Shown one piece after another: positions 26,148 through 35,112 of a stretch of DNA of 37,057 nucleotides. The stretch spans positions 1 to 37,057 of the forward strand of contig CALHOI010000004.1 of assembly GCA_938035525.1 (NCBI GenBank), read 5' to 3'. The number at the start of each line of letters is the position of its first letter. Positions within the stretch are counted from its first letter, which is position 1. The notes under the pieces were generated by a model. The model was not told the origin of the DNA, searched no databases, and saw only the letters and a program-made list of their open reading frames with translations. This DNA is from an uncultured Granulosicoccaceae bacterium. Lineage in GTDB: Bacteria; Pseudomonadota; Gammaproteobacteria; Granulosicoccales; Granulosicoccaceae. Both the position numbers and the translations under genes were made by a program.

Positions 26148-29100
26148 CTATCGCACGAGATACCAGGCATTGCCGTAGTCAATTGCAGCCGTTCTTAGCC
26201 AATCCAACGAGCGGTGGTTATCGCCGCGATCAAGCTTTCGTTTCGCTGCATTGATTGTGAGGCTTGATACGCCGTGCGCTTGCGCTTTAGCAATCTGATT
26301 GGCGGCCAGCAACCTGGCATTGTCAAGCAGAGCACCAGTGATGGCATCTAACTGCGCGCGTAAACCAGAATCAATATAGCGCGAATCTGCCACTCGCTCT
26401 ATTTCGTTAAGCGCAACGCTAAGGTTATTGAAAAATCCAGCTCCACGACGAGTTGAAAGCGTATTGTCAGAACTCCAATGCCTGTTTTTCAGCGCGTTAT
26501 CAAGTTGCGCTGCTGCTTTTTCCAACACACGTTTAATACTGCCGCTCGAACTTGCAATAATTGCATCCAGTTCTGCAGCCGCCGTTGTCACCGCTGGCCG
26601 GATATCGCCATCTGCGTCGGGACGATTATCCTCCTCGTCACAGGCGTCGCCAAAAGCATCGCCATCAACATTTGACTGATCAGTATTTGGAATGACCGGG
26701 CAGTTGTCGGCAATATCGTCAACGCCATCACCATCATCATCTGGGTCGATCGCATCTGGAATACCATCACCGTCTAAGTCAGATCGATCGTCAGTGTCGT
26801 CACATAAATCACCGATTCCGTCACCATCCACATCAGCTTGATCAGCATTGGCTATTACCGGGCAGTTATCGTCGGCATCATCGACGCCATCACCATCATC
26901 GTCAGGGTCAATGACATCTGGTATGCCGTCACCGTCGAGGTCTGGTCGATTATCGTCGTCGTCACACACATCACCCACGCCGTCACCATCAACATCTGCT
27001 TGATCAGCATTGGCTATTACCGGGCAGTTATCATCGACATCATCGACGCCGTCACCATCATCGTCTGGGTCAATGACATCTGGAATGCCGTCACCGTCGA
27101 GGTCTGGTCGGTTATCGTCGTCGTCACACACATCACCAATACCATCGCCATCGGCATCGGCTTGGTCGTCATTCGGTTCCAGTGGGCAATTGTCCGACAC
27201 ATCGTCAACACCATCGTTGTCGTCATCCGGATCAATCACATCGGGCAAGCCATCGCCGTCTCGATCAGGGCGATTATCCATGTCATCACAAAGATCGCCT
27301 ATGCCGTCACCATCAACATCTGCTTGATCAGCATTGGCTAATATCGGGCAGTTGTCGTCGCCATCATCGACGCCATCACCATCATCGTCAGGGTCAATGG
27401 CATCTGGTATGCCATCACCATCGAGGTCTGGTCGGTTGTCGTCATCGTCACACACATCACCGATACCATCGCCATCTGCGTCTGCTTGATCATCATTGGG
27501 TTCACGCGGACAATTATCTTGCTCATCATTAACCCCGTCATTGTCATCATCGAGATCAATAACATCGGGCTGACCATCGCCATCCAGATCTGGTCGGTTA
27601 TCGTCATCATCACAAACATCACCAATACCATCACCATCAACATCTGATTGATCTTGATTAGCTATTACCGGGCAATTGTCAGCATCATCTTCAGTACCGT
27701 CGTTATCGTCATCAACATCACAAACATCACCACTTCCGTCAGTGTCATTATCAGCTTGGTTTGGATTAGCATCGATTGGACAATTATCGGCGTCATCGAT
27801 ACGGCCGTCATTGTCGGCATCGCCACAAGCGTCGCCAATACCATCCAGATTAAAATCTTCTTGTCCAGGATTTGCATCTACAGGACAATTATCCTGCGGC
27901 TGAATAACACCGTCGTTATCTACATCATCACAAACATCGCCGGTACCGTTTAAATCGGCGTCCGCTTGATCGGCATTAGGCGTGAATGGGCAGTTGTCTT
28001 CAAAATTTGATACACCATCACCGTCATCGTCTGCGTTATCTTCATCATCACAAACATCACCCAAACCATCGTTGTCTGAGTCCAACTGATTGAGATTTGG
28101 AATAGCAATACAGTTATCGATGTCGTCAAATACACCGTCCCCATCGGTGTCCAGATCAAGCGGCAGCAGTTCAAATGCACCCGCATCACACAGATCAACT
28201 TCACCTGCCACAGCGAACGAGCGCTGATCACTTGCAAAACAGTTATTTTGATCGGCAACATCTCGCGCTGCGCTGAGCTCACCCAACGGTAACGTCAGCA
28301 ACGTAAAGCGAGTACCGGCGGAAAGTGCATTACCGTTATCGGAAAGTCCATCAGAAAACTGGCCATTAATTGAGCCAAAGCTAAAGCCTGCGTTACCGCA
28401 ACTTCCATCGGTTGAAAAATTGCCTGAAGACACATCGGGCACACCGATTCCCGAGTTGCCGACCTGAACACAATTGGCACCAAGATTGGCACCGATAATG
28501 GAATTTATAATACTCAGATCACTGCCATTACTCGGCGCAACAAATCTGAGACCACTGCCATTGAGTGCCGCTGCCGAATTATCCCAGACAGTAATGTGCC
28601 TTAGCGTTACCGATGATGGCGTTTGAAGATAAATAGCGCCACCGCCTATGCCGGCATTGTTTTCCACAAAGGTTGAGGCGAAAATTTCACCTGCAAGTGG
28701 ATTATCGGCTCTGGGTAATGTGCGTGACCAAACAGCGCCACCCAAACCACTGGCTTGATTACCACGAAACGTGCTGCGCTCAATAACCTGAGACGAGTTA
28801 AGTGGTGATGCCACTGCACCACCGTTAGTTGCCGAATTGTTATAAAAATTAGATCGATCAATAGTAGATCTGTTATTGGTGTAAATAGCACCACCGCTAC
28901 CAGCGCCATTTGGCGATGGGGTGATACTGTTGGATTCGAATTCCGATGCGCTTACGTTTAGCTCCACCTGCGAGAATATGGCACCACCATTGCCATTACC
29001 TAACACAGAGTTATTCTCAAAGAGCGTGTTCTCAACGTTAAGAATTCGCTGGGTATAGACAGCACCACCACCAAGCGCACCATTGATAGGATCCACATTG

Positions 29101-29564
29101 ACTGTTGCAGAATCAGATAAGTCCGCCAATCCGTTACGCAAGGTCATGTTAACCAAACTAACCTGGCTAAGGGATTGTCCTCCAGCAACGTTGTTGCCAA
29201 TAATTGCCATGAGCCGAAACGGTGGCGAATTAATATCACGCTCAATGGTTCCGTTTGTAAACACGAGGCTTCTCGGGCCAGCTGCTGAAAAATCTGCCTC
29301 TACCACCAATTGACCACCTAAGCCAGTCACAAGGTCCTGCGTAAGCGCTATCGTGTTTCCGCCAAGATTTATTGTGTCACTCTCGTTATTGGTCGCAGAT
29401 TCAACAACAGCGTCTCTAATCTCCTGCTCTGTTGAAACGTTAAATGTGGCTGCAAATCCAAGCGCAGAAACACAATACAAAAGTATCGAGCTCAATATCT
29501 GAATGTGATTTTTTTTGTGCCTGATCAATCTGGCAAGGATGGAACTAGAGCTTACAACTTTCAC
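26148..29564 (-). CDS. secreted beta-helix protein with thrombospondin type-3 repeats
   Basis: About 1138 residues. Of two GTG codons, the one at 29564 has AAGGGAG at good spacing; the other, at 29573, is too close to it. A long signal peptide ends near GFAATF. Residues about 40-460 look like a right-handed parallel beta-helix of the polymorphic outer membrane/pectin-lyase type, with many GGAI/GGAV and FxNN motifs. Residues about 470-970 are calcium-binding thrombospondin type-3 repeats (DNCPxxxNxDQxDxDxDGxGDxCD). A helical C-terminal part of about 170 residues follows. It has no obvious sorting motif. It is probably an extracellular or outer-surface adhesin-like protein, folding with calcium. 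It is encoded alone. Confidence 0.85.
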   Translation of the reverse strand: MKVVSSSSILARLIRHKKNHIQILSSILLYCVSALGFAATFNVSTEQEIRDAVVESATNNESDTINLGGNTIALTQDLVTGLGGQLVVEADFSAAGPRSLVFTNGTIERDINSPPFRLMAIIGNNVAGGQSLSQVSLVNMTLRNGLADLSDSATVNVDPINGALGGGAVYTQRILNVENTLFENNSVLGNGNGGAIFSQVELNVSASEFESNSITPSPNGAGSGGAIYTNNRSTIDRSNFYNNSATNGGAVASPLNSSQVIERSTFRGNQASGLGGAVWSRTLPRADNPLAGEIFASTFVENNAGIGGGAIYLQTPSSVTLRHITVWDNSAAALNGSGLRFVAPSNGSDLSIINSIIGANLGANCVQVGNSGIGVPDVSSGNFSTDGSCGNAGFSFGSINGQFSDGLSDNGNALSAGTRFTLLTLPLGELSAARDVADQNNCFASDQRSFAVAGEVDLCDAGAFELLPLDLDTDGDGVFDDIDNCIAIPNLNQLDSDNDGLGDVCDDEDNADDDGDGVSNFEDNCPFTPNADQADADLNGTGDVCDDVDNDGVIQPQDNCPVDANPGQEDFNLDGIGDACGDADNDGRIDDADNCPIDANPNQADNDTDGSGDVCDVDDDNDGTEDDADNCPVIANQDQSDVDGDGIGDVCDDDDNRPDLDGDGQPDVIDLDDDNDGVNDEQDNCPREPNDDQADADGDGIGDVCDDDDNRPDLDGDGIPDAIDPDDDGDGVDDGDDNCPILANADQADVDGDGIGDLCDDMDNRPDRDGDGLPDVIDPDDDNDGVDDVSDNCPLEPNDDQADADGDGIGDVCDDDDNRPDLDGDGIPDVIDPDDDGDGVDDVDDNCPVIANADQADVDGDGVGDVCDDDDNRPDLDGDGIPDVIDPDDDGDGVDDADDNCPVIANADQADVDGDGIGDLCDDTDDRSDLDGDGIPDAIDPDDDGDGVDDIADNCPVIPNTDQSNVDGDAFGDACDEEDNRPDADGDIRPAVTTAAAELDAIIASSSGSIKRVLEKAAAQLDNALKNRHWSSDNTLSTRRGAGFFNNLSVALNEIERVADSRYIDSGLRAQLDAITGALLDNARLLAANQIAKAQAHGVSSLTINAAKRKLDRGDNHRSLDWLRTAAIDYGNAWYLVR
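26696..27829. repeat. 162-bp tandem repeats coding for TSP3 units
   Basis: The codons for the DNCP motif recur at plus-strand anchors 26696, 26858, 27020, 27182, 27344, 27506 and 27668, exactly 162 bases (54 codons) apart. Copies beginning at 26858 and 27020 are nearly identical over their length; others differ by scattered substitutions. To the right, repeats are shorter and more divergent, which suggests that recent expansion was confined to this block. Confidence 0.88.
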
Positions 29565-29752
29565 GCGAAACACTCCCTTGAAGAATACAAAAACTCGCGA
29601 GAGTATACTTAAGCGTTATTGGTGGAGCACCTTGAAAACTGTAAAACCCAGCACTGGGGTGGGTTCCAATGGCCTGTTATGCGACACCCACCACAAATTA
29701 GGTGCTAATACGTATAAAATAAGTTCCCGACCAATAAGCGATTTCACTACAT

Positions 29753-30271
29753 ATGACAACTCCAAAGCCCGCGGCAGGTGCTGCCCTTCCCAGTTTCAGC
29801 GCCACGCGTTTAGATGGCACACCCATGACATTCGATGGCTCAAATGGCCAATGGTTTTTACTGGTTATCTATCGGGGCAAGCACTGCGGTCGCTGCAAAA
29901 TGTACCTGAACAAACTAGAGAGCATGCAAACTCAATGGCGTGATGCCGGATTCGATATTCTGGTTGTATCAGGAGATCCAATTGAGAAAGCCAAAAGCGA
30001 CGTGGACGAATTTGGCTGGACCTTTGACATTGCTTGTGAGCTAAAAGAGTCAGACATGCATAAACTGGGTTTATACGTTAGCGACCCGCTTTCTCCAGAT
30101 GAAACCGATCGCCGATTTGCCGAACCGGGTGTTTTTTGCTTGCGGCCCGATAGCACCGTGCAAATAGCCGCAATATCCAACGGCCCTTCGGCGCGACCTG
30201 ATCTTGATCAATTACTCGATGGTATGGCATTTACTATCGAGCACAACAAGCCAGCTCGCGGCATGGTCTAG
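29753..30271 (+). CDS. peroxiredoxin-like (AhpC/TSA) protein
   Basis: 172 residues of thioredoxin fold. The N-terminus (LPSFSATRLDGTPMTFDG) and FLLVIYRGKHCGRCKMYLNKLE match the AhpC/TSA-redoxin family, with a CxxC (CGRC) at the peroxidatic position. The later ILVVSGDPIEKAK and GVFCLRPDSTVQIAAISN segments also fit. The proline and threonine of the classical PxxxTxxC motif are absent, so peroxidase activity is uncertain; a thiol-disulfide role is possible. No signal peptide, so cytoplasmic. The ribosome binding site is weak. The stop is two bases from the convergent lipoprotein stop. Confidence 0.85.
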   Translation: MTTPKPAAGAALPSFSATRLDGTPMTFDGSNGQWFLLVIYRGKHCGRCKMYLNKLESMQTQWRDAGFDILVVSGDPIEKAKSDVDEFGWTFDIACELKESDMHKLGLYVSDPLSPDETDRRFAEPGVFCLRPDSTVQIAAISNGPSARPDLDQLLDGMAFTIEHNKPARGMV

Positions 30272-30273
30272 CG

Positions 30274-30948
30274 CTATTGCCTGGTAAAAACGAATTCTGT
30301 ATCCAGCTCGGTAACGCGGTCGGCTACTGTGTCTCCACCCTGATCACTGCCCAGATACAAAGTCACACCATCGAGTAGCATAATCGTATAAAGGGTGACG
30401 TTGCTGCCGAACTGATTAATAACGTCTCCGTTAACCGTTATGGTTTGAACGGTTTGATCAACGTGAATGGCATCACCACGCTCAGTGCTGGTCGCCCCAC
30501 CAGGGTAGAAGGCACTGTAGTTTATGATCTGTTCTATTGCAGGCTGCGTACACGCATCATCGTCATAGGCTGTGAAGATGGTTTCTATTGAATCCTCGGT
30601 AATAGTCACCGCGCCATCCTGTCTAACTGCAGGATCACAGGCAGCGACAAAGCTACCGAAAAACTGGTCAACTAAACCGACAACCGGCTTTGTTGTACCA
30701 TCGGTGCCGCCTCCACCGGGTATCTCTACACCATTTGAGTCTTCGCCATCGCTTCCACCATCTGGTGCAGTTTGCCCAGAGGCGTCGGCGGTTGTTGTAC
30801 CTTCCGAATTATCTGTAGTTTGATTATCAGCTTCGGACGACTCATCATTATTATTGTTGTTGTCACTGCCGCCACTTCCACAAGCCACCAGCGTAAACAG
30901 AAGGGATAATGCAGATGCGGTGCGGGCTAACTTGTATTTTGGTTGCAT
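30274..30948 (-). CDS. putative lipoprotein
   Basis: 224 residues. The signal peptide has a lipobox LVAC (Cys near 23) followed by GSGGS and a long acidic, Asn/Ser/Thr/Gly-rich linker to about residue 90. The remaining 130 residues form a small beta-rich domain with three cysteines (two near AACDPA and DDACTQP could pair). I recognise no family. Serine/glycine after the lipidated cysteine suggests outer-membrane sorting. An AAGAGA site is present upstream. The gene is not obviously cotranscribed with the epimerase-like gene, whose start is divergent in distance rather than strand (68 bases downstream of that gene's stop). Confidence 0.72.
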   Translation of the reverse strand: MQPKYKLARTASALSLLFTLVACGSGGSDNNNNNDESSEADNQTTDNSEGTTTADASGQTAPDGGSDGEDSNGVEIPGGGGTDGTTKPVVGLVDQFFGSFVAACDPAVRQDGAVTITEDSIETIFTAYDDDACTQPAIEQIINYSAFYPGGATSTERGDAIHVDQTVQTITVNGDVINQFGSNVTLYTIMLLDGVTLYLGSDQGGDTVADRVTELDTEFVFTRQ

Positions 30949-31016
30949 AATGATTTTCTCTTAAAAAGGTGTGCTTAAGCAGTAACCAAGTGTATTCGAG
31001 CAGTTATAGAGTTGCG

Positions 31017-31955
31017 TTACGAAATCATATCAAACATTTTTTCGGCCGACTGGGCGAAGTCGTATTTCGGTTGCCAGCCCCAATCGTCTCTGGCACTTTG
31101 ATCAATGAGCACGTTCGGCCAATTATCGATTAAGGTTTGTACCGTATTGTTAATTTTAAAGTCGTAATTGAAATCAGGGTAACGCTTGAGTATTTCATCA
31201 ATGACCATTTGTGTTGTCAGGTGATATGCGTGCAAGTTATAAGCATGCTGGCTTAAGTTAGATTTGGGTGCATGGGTGTAGTCAACAATACTGCTGATCA
31301 CATCATCAAGAAAAATAGTCGACATGCCGCATTCAGCACTAGCTGGAAAAGTAAAAGACTCGCCACGGATTGCTGCACCAAAGGCATGCGAAGGAAATGC
31401 CGTAACAGCCGTGGTTGGCGCAAACGGTGAAATAACCAAAGGAAAACGTAATATTCGGAAGTCCAGGCCATGCGTCTGTTTATAGAATACACCTAGCCTT
31501 TCAACCGCCACTTTGGTCGCACCATAAATATTCTCTGGCCACTGCTCAAAGGTTTCGGGCAATGGGTCAGCTACTTCACCACCGTAAGATGCATTGGTAC
31601 TGGCAAAGAAAAAACGGTTAACATTATTTTCGGCCGCCAACTGCAACAAGTTAAACGAACCCGTTGCATTTATGTCCCACGCAGCACGATGATCTGCCGC
31701 CGAACTGCCCGATAACAACGATGCCAAATGGTAGATGGCGTCCGGTTTATGCTGTTTTAACAAGTCTTGCAAGGCAGCCTGATCACGCATATCGCCAATA
31801 ACCACCGTTTCATTATCATGAAGCTGAGCAGGCTCGGTGCCCGGGATATCAAACTTGACAACTTTGACCCCTCGTTGCAGTAGCTGCGCGCCAACCAAAC
31901 GCCCTAAGTTGCCATTTCCGCCGGTAATCAAGGCAGTTTGAATTTCATTTGTCAT
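31017..31955 (-). CDS. NAD-dependent epimerase/dehydratase family protein
   Basis: 312 residues of the extended short-chain dehydrogenase fold. The cofactor loop is GGNGNLGRLVG near 13-23, with Asp in KFDIPG at the end of the second strand, which favours NAD. The catalytic motif YGATK (Tyr-x-x-x-Lys) is near 144-148, with Ser/Thr in FFASTNASYGG before it. A C-terminal substrate region is present. The overall look is close to UDP-glucose 4-epimerase-like and L-threonine dehydrogenase-like members; the substrate cannot be assigned. No signal peptide. There is no strong ribosome binding site. It precedes the lipoprotein gene on the same strand by 68 bases. Confidence 0.85.
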   Translation of the reverse strand: MTNEIQTALITGGNGNLGRLVGAQLLQRGVKVVKFDIPGTEPAQLHDNETVVIGDMRDQAALQDLLKQHKPDAIYHLASLLSGSSAADHRAAWDINATGSFNLLQLAAENNVNRFFFASTNASYGGEVADPLPETFEQWPENIYGATKVAVERLGVFYKQTHGLDFRILRFPLVISPFAPTTAVTAFPSHAFGAAIRGESFTFPASAECGMSTIFLDDVISSIVDYTHAPKSNLSQHAYNLHAYHLTTQMVIDEILKRYPDFNYDFKINNTVQTLIDNWPNVLIDQSARDDWGWQPKYDFAQSAEKMFDMIS

Positions 31956-32183
31956 AGTCTTGTACAGTCAGTGTTGACGCCGTTGCCGGAATTTTTGTGC
32001 CCTCCTCAATACTATCAATATTTCACCAGGCGACGCCAATACTAAAATACCTTGCAGATAGCATGCGTCACGCGCTGGCACACGAGCATTTTTGATTGGC
32101 GGAGGGCCCGCCCTACAAGACAATTGTCCGAATATTGACTAGTATTACGGCATCCGCCTCAACAATGCTGCTAAATCAAAATA

Positions 32184-33635
32184 ATGAGTAAAAAGGCCAA
32201 AACTGCGATTCAACCGACTCGTAGCGAAGACTTCCCCAACTGGTATCAGAAAGTCATCGTGGCTTCGGATTTGGCTGAAAATTCAAAGACCCGCGGCTGC
32301 ATGATTATCAAGCCCTATGGTTATGCTATCTGGGAAAACATACAGCAAATCTTTGATAAGAGAATCAAAGCCCACGGCGTCGAGAACGCCTACTTCCCAC
32401 TGTTAATTCCACTGAAATTCATTGCCAGCGAGGCCGAACACATTGATGGCTTTGCAAAAGAATGCGCCGTGGTTACTCACCATAAACTGGAAATGGATGA
32501 GAACAGGCAATTGGTGCCAGCGGGCAAACTCGAAGAACCTTACGTTATCAGACCCACTTCGGAAACCGTCATCGGTGATGCCATGTCGCGCTGGATAAAC
32601 AGCTACCGCGATTTACCCATGAAAATAAATCAGTGGTGCAATGTGATGCGTTGGGAAATGCGCACGCGGCTATTTTTGCGAACATCCGAGTTTTTATGGC
32701 AGGAAGGCCACAACGCATTTGCATCCCCCGAAGAATCAGATACCGATGCCAGGCTAATGGTCGATGAATACGCCAAATTCGCTGAAAACGTATTGGCCAT
32801 ACCCGTTATCACGGGTGAAAAAACAGCCAATGAGCGATTCCCAGGGGCCGAGTCCACCTACACAATTGAGGCCGTCATGCAAGACGGTAAAGCGCTTCAA
32901 GCCGGAACCAGTCATAACCTTGGAACCAACTTTTCTAAAAGCGCCAATATTGTATTCCAGGACAAAACGGGCAAAGAACAATTTGCCCATACCACTTCAT
33001 GGGGAATATCCACCCGTTTAATTGGCGGCCTGATAATGGTTCATTCAGACGATGACGGGCTGCAGTTACCGCCGGCTATTGCGCCATACCAGGTCGTTAT
33101 TATCCCGGTTGTAAAAAACCCCGAGCAAGCCGACGCCATTAACGAGTACGTGCAAAATATATGCGAAGGTTTAATCGCACAAGACATCCGGGTCCACGTA
33201 AACAAAAAAGATGATTCTGTGGGTAACAAAATCTGGGATTCAATTAAGAAAGGCGTGCCCCTGAGGGTTGAAATAGGCGCCAAAGAAATGGAATCTGGCA
33301 CACTCACTCACGTGAGGCGTGACATTGGCCGCGATTCAAAAACAAACTCGTCCGTCGAAGAGTTTGTGAGTACTGCATCAGATATATTGGCATCAATTCA
33401 GACCAGCTTGTTTGAGCGCGCAAAAGCCATTGTCGCCGATAATCTTTCTGATGTGGCCGATCTGGACGCATTACAACAGCTGTATAAAGACGATTACCAG
33501 GGACTGGTACGCATCCCTACCAGCTTTATAGAAGACGACCAGTACAAGCAGCTAGCTAAAGAATTCTCGTTATCTGAACGTTGCCTGCCCTTTGCCGATA
33601 ATGGCAGCATGGTGGTTATTGGTCGGGCTTATTGA
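32184..33635 (+). CDS. proS: prolyl-tRNA synthetase, archaeal/eukaryotic type
   Basis: 483 residues, the short (type 3) architecture without the bacterial INS editing insertion. Class II motifs: the N-terminal DFPNWYQKVIVASDLAEN signature, motif 1 around GYAIWENIQQ, the TSE of RPTSETVIG, motif 2 MRWEMRTRLFLRTSEFLWQEGH, and motif 3 GISTRLIGGLIMVHSDDDG, then an anticodon-binding domain. It ligates proline to tRNA(Pro). The C-terminal domain is short and lacks the usual CPxC-type zinc cluster, though it still ends in the conserved Tyr (RAY). Gammaproteobacteria normally carry the long bacterial ProRS, so this gene is either an additional copy or a replacement. Its 3' end overlaps the convergent gene by 20 bases. 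Confidence 0.92.
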   Translation: MSKKAKTAIQPTRSEDFPNWYQKVIVASDLAENSKTRGCMIIKPYGYAIWENIQQIFDKRIKAHGVENAYFPLLIPLKFIASEAEHIDGFAKECAVVTHHKLEMDENRQLVPAGKLEEPYVIRPTSETVIGDAMSRWINSYRDLPMKINQWCNVMRWEMRTRLFLRTSEFLWQEGHNAFASPEESDTDARLMVDEYAKFAENVLAIPVITGEKTANERFPGAESTYTIEAVMQDGKALQAGTSHNLGTNFSKSANIVFQDKTGKEQFAHTTSWGISTRLIGGLIMVHSDDDGLQLPPAIAPYQVVIIPVVKNPEQADAINEYVQNICEGLIAQDIRVHVNKKDDSVGNKIWDSIKKGVPLRVEIGAKEMESGTLTHVRRDIGRDSKTNSSVEEFVSTASDILASIQTSLFERAKAIVADNLSDVADLDALQQLYKDDYQGLVRIPTSFIEDDQYKQLAKEFSLSERCLPFADNGSMVVIGRAY

Positions 33636-34362
33636 TACCTTGCTCCTGAGCGTCACACAACAATGAGTATTCGCTGGGAGTATCTATATCTTCAGTGTAA
33701 GCAGGGTCATTAAAAGACACCCAGCAAACCTGCTCGGGATGAGCATCGATATAAGCTCGAACGCTCAAACTTTGACCGCTCTTTCGCCGCACTATTTTAT
33801 TGCGCGCGTTCTCGCTCACTATGATCGGATTCCCTCGCTCGTTGCCGAACATGGGTACGACAAACTCTGCTCCATCGGGCCTACTATTAAATGCCCACAT
33901 CAGCTGGCGTAGATGCCTTGCTGTCAGAGTTGGCTGATCAGACAAGCAAATAAACGCAGCTTTACTGTTTCCGCTTAGCGCATTAAGACCGCACAAAACA
34001 GAACTCTGCAGTCCAGCTTTATAGTGCGGGTTAAACACTGACTTAACGGCTGAATCAATTATTTCGCGTTCGGTATTGGCCCGATCGTGTCCCAACACGA
34101 CCACTGCTTCAATAACGCCCGACTTTACCACCGTATTAACACAGTGTCGTAGCAATGACTGTCCGTTGATCTCAAGCAACAGTTTGTTGTTATCACCCAT
34201 GCGTTCTGATGAACCAGCCGCGAGTACTATAGCTGCATACTCGCTAGCATTAACCGACTCAAACGCCTCTTTGGTCATGACATGATGCCGCACATTTTCC
34301 ATTATGTTGTCACTTGCTTCCATCTCTGCAAAAGCCGATTTATCGTCAAGTTTGATCAGCAC
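33616..34362 (-). CDS. MobA/MocA-like nucleotidyltransferase
   Basis: Up to 248 residues. The conserved part starts near residue 41: AIVLAAGSSERMGDNNKLLLEING is the nucleotide-binding signature of the MobA/MocA (molybdopterin cytidylyl/guanylyltransferase) superfamily. Further support comes from LQSSVLCGLNAL, the metal-binding LSDQPTLTARHL and the late RGNPIIVS and DIDTPSEY segments. MocA-type enzymes use CTP to make molybdopterin cytosine dinucleotide; the true nucleotide and acceptor are unknown here, and no other molybdenum gene is in the window. The first 30 residues may be untranslated: alternative ATGs lie about 13, 20 and 28 codons in, none with a clear ribosome binding site. It overlaps proS by 20 bases at the 3' end. 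Confidence 0.83.
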   Translation of the reverse strand: MLIKLDDKSAFAEMEASDNIMENVRHHVMTKEAFESVNASEYAAIVLAAGSSERMGDNNKLLLEINGQSLLRHCVNTVVKSGVIEAVVVLGHDRANTEREIIDSAVKSVFNPHYKAGLQSSVLCGLNALSGNSKAAFICLSDQPTLTARHLRQLMWAFNSRPDGAEFVVPMFGNERGNPIIVSENARNKIVRRKSGQSLSVRAYIDAHPEQVCWVSFNDPAYTEDIDTPSEYSLLCDAQEQGINKPDQ

Positions 34363-34465
34363 TTCTGGATGCTAAAAATACTGCTTGATTCAGGGGTGCT
34401 CACATCCATGTGAACCCGACTGTAGCAACCCTAAGTTAACGGGCCTGCGTCTACTTGTTGAGTGT

Positions 34466-34885
34466 CTATTTTTTAAATAAACCTTTTGCCATATCCAATG
34501 CACCAGAAGCACCGCCGAGCTTTTCCATCAAGCCCGATGCGTCCAGCATGGAACCACCACCGCTGAATTTATCCGCCAAATCGGGTAATGCTTCCGACAG
34601 CTGCTGCGCCGCTGAATCTGCATCGACACCCATTTTCTCAGAAGCCACGGCCATTTGCTCATCGCCTAACGCAGACTTAAGCTGCTCAGCAGAGACAGGT
34701 TCATTGTCGCCGTCACCCATCCATGATTGCACCTGATCACCCAGGCCACCTTCTGTGAGTTTCCCCATAAGAGAACCCATGTCCAGGTTACCGCCAGTCA
34801 TGCCTGACAGCGCTTCCATCATGCCACCCGCTTTATCGCCCAATTTATCTGCCAGTAATTCCTGACCCATTTTCATTAAATCCAT
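34466..34885 (-). CDS. YidB-like protein (DUF937)
   Basis: 139 residues, Gly/Met/Leu-rich with alternating short helices: GGLGDQVQSWMGDGDNEPVSAEQLKSALGDEQM is the typical YidB/DUF937 core (a GLGxxVxSWxG motif and a following helix for the LxxxLG element), and ALPDLADKFSGGG continues it. The function is unknown; members are small, acidic and cytoplasmic. A CGGAG site lies seven bases before the ATG. It stands alone, with a 227-base gap before the divergent hydrolase gene. Confidence 0.9.
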   Translation of the reverse strand: MDLMKMGQELLADKLGDKAGGMMEALSGMTGGNLDMGSLMGKLTEGGLGDQVQSWMGDGDNEPVSAEQLKSALGDEQMAVASEKMGVDADSAAQQLSEALPDLADKFSGGGSMLDASGLMEKLGGASGALDMAKGLFKK

Positions 34886-35112
34886 GTTGTTTCTCCGTTA
34901 AAGTTTGTTTTTGTTAAGAACAGCAGCGTATTCCTGCGCCTGCATAGCTTATAGCAGAGAGTGCATAAATCGCTTGAAACAACCATGAAAACAGTAGCAC
35001 CACGGCACGGTTCACCTTAAACTGACTCAAAAGCAGGCGAAGACCTGCATTCGCTGGACATGGTCCTGACAACAGCAATTAAAATCTCTTGCTCCGGAGG
35101 ATGTACTTAATC

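Noticed and set aside
26696..27829. Possible CRISPR array
   Set aside because: The repeats are long, contiguous, in-frame and protein-coding, with no unique spacers.
26428..28492. Many overlapping open frames on both strands in the TSP3 region
   Set aside because: They are low-complexity readings of the same 162-bp and shorter repeats (His-, Ile- or Met-rich); only the minus-strand frame with TSP3 motifs and a signal peptide is credible.
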